From positions 124,001 through 188,000 of the forward strand of contig NC_087388.1 of NCBI RefSeq assembly GCF_963675165.1: 64,000 bases of DNA. The letters run 5' to 3'. Both the position numbers and the translations under genes were made by a program. Below, one piece after another: positions 56,196-64,000 of this stretch (position 1 is the first letter of the stretch; every line of letters starts with the position of its first letter). Source of the DNA: Halichondria panicea. Its lineage: Eukaryota; Porifera; Demospongiae; Suberitida; Halichondriidae. The notes beneath the pieces are model-generated. The model worked only from the letters and a program-made list of their open reading frames with translations. It had not been told where the DNA came from and searched no databases.

Positions 56196-59100
56196 ATGAA
56201 GGGCTTGCTTTTACTTGCTCTTCTTGTTCACTGTGCATATGGTGCACATGATCTCAATGAGGAGTACAGATTCTCTGCTGATCTGAGTCCTTCCTACAAA
56301 CTTCACTGGAGTTTCGATCTGCAAGCAGGAACTATTGCGTTTGCAGTGAATGTGAGCACCACGGGATGGGTTGGCTTCGGACTGTCTCCTAATGGACAAA
56401 TGCCCGGATCAGATGTGATTATCGGGTGGGTAGACCAAACTGGAGCGGTTCAATTTATGGTGAGGATTAATGCTATGGGCAGGCAATACGATCCTGGACA
56501 TGTACATGCATGTACTATGCATTCTGTATGGACACGTACATGCATTGTATACACACTGATCATGACCACATGCACGCACTACAGGACCGATATGCCACTG
56601 GTAGATTCCTACCTCCAGTGGACCTTAGTCAAGACTGGTTTCTGGTCAGCGGAGAGGAAGAAAATGGCTACACAATACTGGAGTTCACTAGGAACCTCAC
56701 TTCTTGTGATATGAATGACCTGAACATAGAGGTAAATACAAAATATATATAGTTACTTATCATGCATGCATTTGTCTCTATCGGCATACAGGCTGACACA
56801 GCCAGGGTGATTTGGAGCTATCGCTCAAGTGATCCAACCAGTGAGAGTGACATTCGTGGACATGAGGTGGCAGGCTCCACAAGTCTCAACCTTCTTGGAG
56901 GACTGCCTCAAGAAAGAGTAGAACCAAACTCTGCTGACTTTACCATCCTCACTAGCAATGTGAGCTCTTGCATGTAGACAAAGAAAATAAGTTTACACAC
57001 TATCAATTAATGATTGTACTGCATACATTGTACGACCATTACTCCTCTGCATATACATGTATATAGGTGACCATTCCAGCTGTAGACACAACCTATTGGT
57101 GTGTGGTCAGTGAATTACCTTCTGAAGTCAGAGAACAAGAGAGATACGTATACAAGGTAAAATTAGGACATCAATTTTAGGCTCATTTGGATGCATGTGC
57201 AAAAAGGTTCTAAGTTTCTTATAATGAAATGATAAGTGCATAAATTCTTGCTATTATTATTATATTACGATGCTCTGAACAGATTTCTCCTGAGATATCA
57301 GCAAACAGTTCTGCAAACGTTCATCATATCATCATCTATCAGTGCAACGAGTTGAACAACACTTTCCTTGGAGACAGCGCTGTGTGTGAAGACACTCATA
57401 TTGATATCAGATCTTGCAGAGGGAGTGAAATCCTTGCTGCATGGGCAGTAGGAGGAGAGGTGAGAATCACACTTATCCCTATAGGCCGTATATATATTTA
57501 TAGATTTCAATTCCACCGCCCATGCACCTCTCAGTTTGTGCAGGTTCACCACTAAGCCACAGAAGCCATTATATCAGGCTTGCAATAACTTTGTACTCCA
57601 TATTATTTTCATCTTCTGCATGCCTTATCAAATTAAAATACTACATGGTATCCCTGCATGCTTGTTATTATCTCTATACCTTCAGGATTTTGTATTCCCA
57701 CCTGAAGTGGCTCTGCCAATAGGCGGTGAAAACTCTAGAAGATACATCCTCATTGAAATGCATTATGACAACCCAGATCTTCAAACAGGTACTGAGCAAA
57801 TACATTTTCCTAATCCATATGACACTGTACGTATATACGTATACGTTTAAAATTATGTAATGACTTTGTATAGGGGTTGTTGACAACTCTGGAATTCGAT
57901 TCACGTACTCGAGCAATCGTCCTGAACACGAAGCTGGGACGCTAGGCTTGGGTGGACCAATTGACCCTCATCTGATCATCCCACCAGGAACACCTGACTT
58001 CACAATCAACGCATTTTGTTCCCGCGAATGCACCCAAGCAGTGAGTGTGTCTGTTAGAGGTACTGGATAGAGGCTGACTACATGTACTATTATTCTCATA
58101 GCATCTACCTTCTGAGGGCATTCAAGTGTTTGGAAATTTGCTCCATACTCATCTTGCAGGTACTGTATACTATTATTGCATGCAGTATACATGTACATAG
58201 TGAATTAATGCTGTGATCGTATACTTAAAACATTTTATCTCTATATACAGGACATGGGTTGGTGGTGGATCACTTTAGAGATGCTGAGTGTGGACTCGTG
58301 GAGCAGCTGGAGCCTATCGATGAAAACAAACGCTATGACTTCAACTACCAGCAATACACCATCCTACCCAAAACAGTCACTGTGTTGCCTGTGAGTTGAT
58401 TGCATATTCGATCATAGTGCTAATAACTCAATACGTGTGTTATAGGGAGATGAAATAAAAATAAGCTGTTTCTATGGTACTTCTGACAAATCTCAAGTAA
58501 CACTGGTAAGTCACTTCAATCAGATCACTCGTACAAGAAATTACAGAATTTATGTACTAATTGCATTGACAATCAAGTTCAATGTGTTTAATGGCATGCT
58601 TCATGTAGGGTGGTCAAAGCACAAGAGATGAGATGTGCTTCAGTTTTCTGTACTACTACCCAAAAACTGAGCTGACTTATTGCAGGTCCTTGCCTGTTGC
58701 AGATGCATATGAGGAATTTGCAAGACAATACATAAAGTGAGACAACCCGGCACTAGTACCATGCAGATAGAATATTGTCCACGGTAACTATTTAACCAGT
58801 CTTACTGTGTAATCAGCATCATTCACTCTTTATTGAATTTCTATTTACAGCTCATCAATGCACGACGTCCTTTCTCAGAGTTTTCTCGCTGGAGATCACG
58901 ATGCTGCTCGACCAATTCTGAACACTGTGGAGTGGAGCCAGGAGGCCATTGATGCTCTACAAAGGATCTACCTTGAGAGCCCTCAGGGCAGCTTTTGCAG
59001 AGTATGTTCTTATGGCAACTACAGTTCTTATCTCACTCATTACACCCCTATATTGCACATGCATGGCCAGTGTAGTTTACTTGTAATAGTGGTAACACAT

Positions 59101-59322
59101 CTCTTTGATGCAATACAGAATGGGAGTGGTTTCATATACACGAATAATGATGACATCCCTAATGCTGATCAATGTCCCTATGTCTCCCCTGACACTTGCA
59201 CGGGTGAGCCTGGCTCTCAAGGAAGGTGCTGTAGCCAGCTGGGGTCAGGGTCCACCACACTCAGCCAACTGTCGACACTAGCTGTGCTATTTATTGTACT
59301 GTCAATCTCTCTGTTTTACTAG
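56196..59322 (+). CDS. MOXD1: DBH-like monooxygenase (MOXD1 type), tandem copy 2, 13 exons
   Basis: Same exon plan as copy 1, first exon 56196-56459 and last 59119-59322 (about 618 codons). DOMON, HHIIIYQCN, EMHYDNP, LLHTHLAGHGL and DEMCFSF are all intact. Differences from copy 1 are a handful of substitutions (for example VQFM for VQFK at the exon 1 end, ELTYCRSL for ELDYCGSL, QSFLAGDHDA for LFFSLLIGNHDV, SISLFY for SISLL at the C-terminus). Introns differ by small indels. Both copies look functional. The pair follows from one recent duplication; allelic assembly duplication is the alternative. Confidence 0.92.
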
Positions 59323-59556
59323 CTATAAATGCAGACTATAATTATGCTGAACTAAAGTTATTCCTCATATAAAACTGTGTGCTTAGCTGTTTGAAAATAA
59401 GTTTGTTGTTGAACCTCTCTTTGATAACTTATGGGCATGCGCACCTGCTGCGGGCTGATTTTTCCCCAATAGAACTGAACTGATTATTGTGCGTTTCAAT
59501 AGAAATAAATCGGAGTTAGTGCCACTGTACTGCTCCTACTCAGTATCTACAGGAGG

Positions 59557-60120
59557 ATGATGGCACTGCTGTGCAGAAGACTGAGCTACTGCAAAAACCA
59601 AGTATCATTTTTCAATACAGCAAAGGTATGAAGTGTGTACATTTTGTGATCATATGCAAGAATGCATAATAATACGAGTATTCACTGATTCAGATAACCC
59701 GATCAAGATTCTCCAGTTTTGCATCGACTCAACCTGTGCATAGAGCATGGTCTTATTCGCTCAAGCGACTACTAAGCTCCTCCCCATCTAGCAGCACGCA
59801 GCGAGTGGTGGGGTGGTGGTTAGTGGGATGCTGTGGTCTTATTAGCGGCTCTGTTCTGATTGGTGGATTGACTCGGCTGACAGAGAGTGGCCTATCCATG
59901 ACTCAATGGCACCTCCTCAAGGGCATGAAGCCACCGTCCAGTCAAGAGCAGTGGGAGAAAGAGTTCCAGAGATACAAGGAGTTCCCAGAATATAAATAGT
60001 GAGTTAATAAATCGTCAGTTCAATAATTTTTTTGTCAAACATTTTACATGTGTAAGGAATGTGGCTTATGCATGCTATAATTATGCCTCGAGGCGTAGCC
60101 GCACGAGGGACACGGTAAAG

Positions 60121-60182
<62 letters not shown>

Positions 60183-63100
60183 TCTGTACCTTTCCTTGTG
60201 CTAGATGTCTAACTATTATGAAAAAGTTTATTTCTGCCTGTACTAAATCTAGTATTACAGGTTACAGTATTCTTCTAAGAGTCTGAGGTCTTTCTTGAAT
60301 TCCAAAACAACTATAGCTAGATCCAGTCAGCTAGACAATAGCCATCCAATTGATTTCTTTATATCGCACCCCTGAGCCATGTGGTGTCAGCCACTTGAGA
60401 TTAAACAATATTCATATACTCTGTCTCAAGTACCAGTGGAACAAAACTGCTACGTGTACTGATGCCCAAGCCCAACTAATCCAGATCCTCCTGGCAGAAT
60501 CATATTTTTCTTGAGGGCCTGATGCCACAAAACACACGAACCATGCGGTATAACGTGTTCTCTTATTTTCTGTTTTATTATCAACAATAAATTTAGCGAA
60601 TGTGCACTAACTAACACCCCTGCAATGAACACCAGGCCATATTTTAATTGGCATGGATTCGAGGCTAGGTCTCTTTCTAAGCTTTCAGAAAAACATAACA
60701 TTTTTGATTTTCGATCCACAGAATTCAAGTTATGGCAGCTGAAGGATTCCCAAAATCATTAATTAAACGGTGGGGGTGTAGTTGAACATCTTTCAACAGC
60801 CATAACTTCAGTACAGTTGATCCGATGTCAAAATTTTTATGATTTTCTGAAAGCTTAGAAAATTACCTTTCAAATGATGTGATTCAATCCATAATTTCAT
60901 TGGGGCCCTAATTTGTCATTTTCCGGCCTCGGACCATGGGCTATAATCCATGGTACGGCTTAATTAGCAAATACTTTTATCTCTCGAATATCAACTTTGA
61001 TGGTACCATTTGAAAGGTCTCTTTCTAAGCTTTCAGAAAAACATAACATTTTTGATTTTCAATCCACAAAATTCAAATTATGGCAGCTGAAAGATTCCCA
61101 AAATCGTTAATTAAACGGTGGGGGGGGAGGGTACAGTACAGTTGATCTGAAATTTTTATGATTTTCTGAAAGCTTAGAAAATTACCTTTCAAATGATGTG
61201 ATTCAATCCATAATTTCACTGGGGCCCTAATTTGTCATTTTTCGGCCTCGGACCATGGGCTATATATAATCCATGGTATCGCCAAATTGGCAAATACTTT
61301 TATCTCTCGAATATCAACCTTGATGGTACCATTTGAAAGGTCTCTTTCTAGCTTTCAAAAAAACCTGAAATTTTTGATTTTCGATTCACAGAATTCAAGT
61401 TATGGCCGCTGAAACATTCCCCAAAATCATTAATTAAACAGAGGGGGGGGGGTGTCTTTCAACAGCCATAACTTTAGTAAAATGAAATAGTTTTGTGTTT
61501 CGTGAGTGGGTTCAATTCACTAGCAATAGTTTTGCGTTCCTGTGAGTGGGTTCAATTTCCAAATTGGCAAATACTTTTATCTCTCGAATATCAACCTTGA
61601 TGGTACCACCGAGTATAGAACAACGTACGTATAGACAATGTCTAGCCTGTATTATTATGCCTCGGTGCGCATGCGCAAGCGAGGTATACGGTAGTGTGTT
61701 TGTGTGTCTGTGTGTCTGTGTGTCTGTGTAGACTGCTACAGCTGCTCAAGGATGAATCAAGTGCAAGTAAGAGTTTCTATAGGCTTTTAGTCATGTTTAC
61801 TTGGATTTTAATTCGTGGATTTGCAAAATAATGCTTCGTTCTCGAGTTATGCCTAGTTTTGCTTACTTGGAATGCCATTGCAGCCTTTTCAGAAAAGCAC
61901 GTAGCCAAACTTGTTTACCGAGTGTTACTACTCTACTTAGTAGTTAGCTCTGCACTATAGAACGCTAGCTATTGGTAGCTGCAAGAGTGAGGAAGAGAGC
62001 TGCAAGGAAGCTCTGCTGATGGCAGCCATTTAACTTGAACTTTTGGCATCGATCGTTTTTAAACAACAACCGTGGTCGATCATTACCCACTCTTTGAGTT
62101 CGCATGCAGCAAAATAATTATTACAAAAATGTTCATATCGACAGTATAAAAGCTAGCTATTAGTAGCTTTATGTTATGTAGCTTTGGCATCTCCATCGAG
62201 GCATCAGCACCTGCGATCGTTTTTGTAATGGTGGTTATACAGCAACTTAAAGTGGTTTGCGTTAAACCTTTGTACCTTTACAAGTACAAGTACGTACCTC
62301 CAATTGTACTCAACTATTAAGTGAACCAGCGTATTAATTGATTTCCCACTCCACACACACCACACACACACACACACACACTCCACACACATACCACACA
62401 CACACACACACACACACTCCACACACACACCACACACACTCCACACACACTCCACACACACCACACACACTACGACAGTGTACATCAAGACCTGACCTTG
62501 AGTGGATTCAAGAAGATATTCTACTTGGAGTATGCACACCGCATGTGGGGCCGTCTGGTCGGCCTCGCCATTATCATCCCAGCCGTGGGTTTCTGGGCTC
62601 GCGGGAGATTTGGACGAGCGCTCAAAACTAGAGCCAGCCTTTACATAGGACTAGTTGTTTGTCAGGGCTTACTGGGATGGTGGATGGTGAAGAGTGGTCT
62701 CAAACAAAAGGACGACTTGAGTGAAGTACCTCGTGTTAGTCAGTACCGGTTAGCAGCTCACTTAGGGATGGCTCTGCTGCTGTACTCAAGCATGCTGTAT
62801 ACCGGGCTGGGACTGTTGGCGCCTCCTAAGATTGCCACACCTTCTAAAGCATTGACACGGCTGAGGCAGTTTGCACACGGGTCTACTGCTCTAGTGTTTC
62901 TCACTGCATTGTCAGGTACACTGCGTGCCCTTGTATTCTCATAATTAGCAGTTTATATAGGTATAAGTTTTCGTGCTCTAACTTTGAGAGGCCATAACTC
63001 AATTTTGGATGGTCCAATCACTTTGATTTTTTGATTTTCTAAAAGCTTGCAAAGAGATTCCTTAGATGGTACGTATGTTTATCTCACCAATAATTATTTT

Positions 63101-63865
63101 GATTGGATCCAAATTTGACATTTTCCACCATGCCTTTTTGTCAAAAATGGGCCTGTGATTTGAACCAGAAAACTTTTGGCTTTCAGAAAAGTACAAAAGC
63201 ACTTCCCTTGGACCAACGGAACTCAAGTTATGGTTAATCGAAAACATTTCCATTTATACATAGCAAGAAATGATCGCCATTATGTCTTGTCTTGCTCATG
63301 TTATTGCAGGTGCCTTTGTGGCCGGCCTCGATGCTGGGCTAGTCTACAACTCCTTCCCTAAGATGGGAGGCAAGTGGATACCTGAGGACTTGATGTCCAA
63401 GTCTCCCGCTATAAAGAATGTCACGGAGAACCCCACCATGACTCAGTTCAACCACAGACTACTGGTGAGATATAATTATGTTTGCCCTATTGTGAATTGA
63501 GACTCACTTCTTAGTTTAGTCTTATTGTCCCTTCAATGGCATGCTATTTGTTGCTCCTACTGAGGAACCTCGGTACTGTACTGTGTTGCTACAATACCGT
63601 TGTATGGTCAGCACATAGATATTCATGTTATAGGAATATAGACCATAACGGTAGGTTGTCATGCATACAGCCACTCTGCCCACACACCAGTATTTTGACT
63701 TCCATAGAGGAATCTAAAGTTAATATCTGATATATTATTATGCTTATTCAGGGTACTACGACGCTGTGTTTCCTTGTGTCCACCTTTGCCCTAGCTCGAG
63801 GAGTGGGTCTACCACCGAGAGCTAGACTAGCAGCCAGCTGCATGGCCGGGATGTGCCTCGTTCAG
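59557..63865 (+). CDS. COX15: COX15, haem A synthase (incomplete, runs past the right edge)
   Basis: Mitochondrial inner-membrane enzyme that oxidises the C8 methyl of haem O to make haem A for cytochrome oxidase. Exons 59557-59625, 59694-59998, 62479-62915, 63310-63464 and 63752-63865 give 360 codons in phase. The N-terminus is Arg/Ser-rich (presequence). Conserved marks: [41 protein letters not shown] with the haem histidine, [70 protein letters not shown]. The C-terminal exon with the last helices is outside the window. Two ATGs (59557, 59560) are adjacent. Intron 2 is 2.5 kb, swollen by inserted repeats. Confidence 0.95.
60122..60181. repeat. (TG)n microsatellite, COX15 intron 2
   Basis: About 60 bp pure TG directly after GAGGCGTAGCCGCACGAGGG and ACACGGTAAAGCTG, the same junction seen at 34106-34166, so the TG tract is part of that element's 5' end. 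Confidence 0.92.
60640..61600. mobile_element. Tandem foldback repeats (CTTTCAGAAAATCATAAA family), COX15 intron 2
   Basis: Three units start with GGTCTCTTTCTAAGCTTTCA at about 60668, 61018 and 61337 (spacing about 350 and 320 bp). Each holds inverted arms around CCTCGGACCATGGGCTATA, and each ends with AAGTTATGGC(A/C)GCTGAAA. Related arms occur at 30778, 45165, 62960 and 460. Confidence 0.85.
61658..62215. mobile_element. Second copy of the 548-bp element, inverted
   Basis: TGCCTCGGTGCGCATGCGCA at the left and CATCGAGGCATCAGCACCTG at the right; the interior is the reverse complement of 32200-32747 throughout with scattered substitutions. The candidate TAAT duplication is not clearly present here. 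Confidence 0.85.
62353..62478. repeat. (CA)n/CTCCACACAC array forming the COX15 exon 3 acceptor
   Basis: Imperfect CA array with CTCCACACACACACCACAC units, ending ACGACAG|TGTACATC at the exon start. Confidence 0.85.
62960..63250. repeat. Diverged foldback-family sequence, COX15 intron 3
   Basis: GAGAGGCCATAACTCAATTT, TTTTCTAAAAGCTTGCAAAG and TTGGACCAACGGAACTCAAG. The last is almost identical to the piece in the GBA intron at about 588-612, defining a second subfamily. Confidence 0.7.
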
Positions 63866-64000
63866 GTAATCTAAGAAAGGTAGTGACAGATACTAATTAG
63901 CAGTACATGTATACAGTGGCTGTCTATTTGCGGCAATTAATTGAGATCCCATAGTTATTTTAATACTGACATTGTAATTAGTATGTACCCTCCACACACC

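Noticed and set aside
60450-60728. 92-codon minus-strand frame in COX15 intron 2
   Set aside because: Runs through the foldback repeat arms and has no recognisable domain.

Overview
This is animal nuclear DNA. Coding regions are split into many short exons with GT-AG introns, (CA)n/(TG)n tracts are everywhere, and genes are tightly packed on both strands. There are no operons, prokaryotic ribosome-binding sites, CRISPR arrays or RNA genes that I can see. Small introns, high gene density, many foldback/MITE insertions and deep animal orthologues suggest an early-branching invertebrate, most likely a sponge. That assignment is an inference.

Layout: (1) 165-1949 (-) lysosomal glucosylceramidase. 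(2) 2238-3198 (+) FIT2/FITM. (3) 3426-6922 (-) RING/B-box/coiled-coil (TRIM-type) protein. (4) 7300-9503 (-) ZNRF-type myristoylated E3 ligase. (5) 9857-12661 (-) SLC38 amino-acid transporter. (6) 12.7-15.2 kb intergenic repeats and a probable promoter. (7) 15261-22848 (+) PH+PTB adaptor of the DOK type. (8) 23.4-46.5 kb, a rearranged tandem duplication of the 3' part of DOK plus a paraplegin-like m-AAA protease (SPG7). (9) 46730-50544 (-) ITFG1/TIP. (10) 51764-55070 and 56196-59322 (+), two tandem DBH-like monooxygenase genes (MOXD1 type). (11) 59557 to the right edge (+) COX15, incomplete.

The block at 20.8-46.5 kb is the most informative. Its order is: full DOK; SPG7 copy A (broken, lacking its last two exons); a DOK 3' fragment; SPG7 fragment B; then SPG7 copy C, whose 12 exons join into one open frame of 534 codons. 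In each copy, antisense to SPG7, there is a three-exon gene for a small secreted glycoprotein with a hydrophobic C-terminal tail. All three stay open even where the SPG7 host copy is broken, and they look more diverged than the host exons. A 649-codon intronless gene sits in an intron of copy A, and a shredded relative lies in copy B.

Two patterns recur across unrelated genes. Several minisatellites are built from reiterated exon-end/5' splice-site sequence (SLC38, ZNRF, ITFG1, SPG7 copy C, probably the TRIM-type gene), and many 3' splice sites are simply the end of a (CA)n tract. Duplicated segments also give natural filled/empty-site comparisons for several foldback elements, and one foldback loop is inverted between copies. 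Part of the tandem duplication could be two haplotypes joined during assembly; read depth would decide that.
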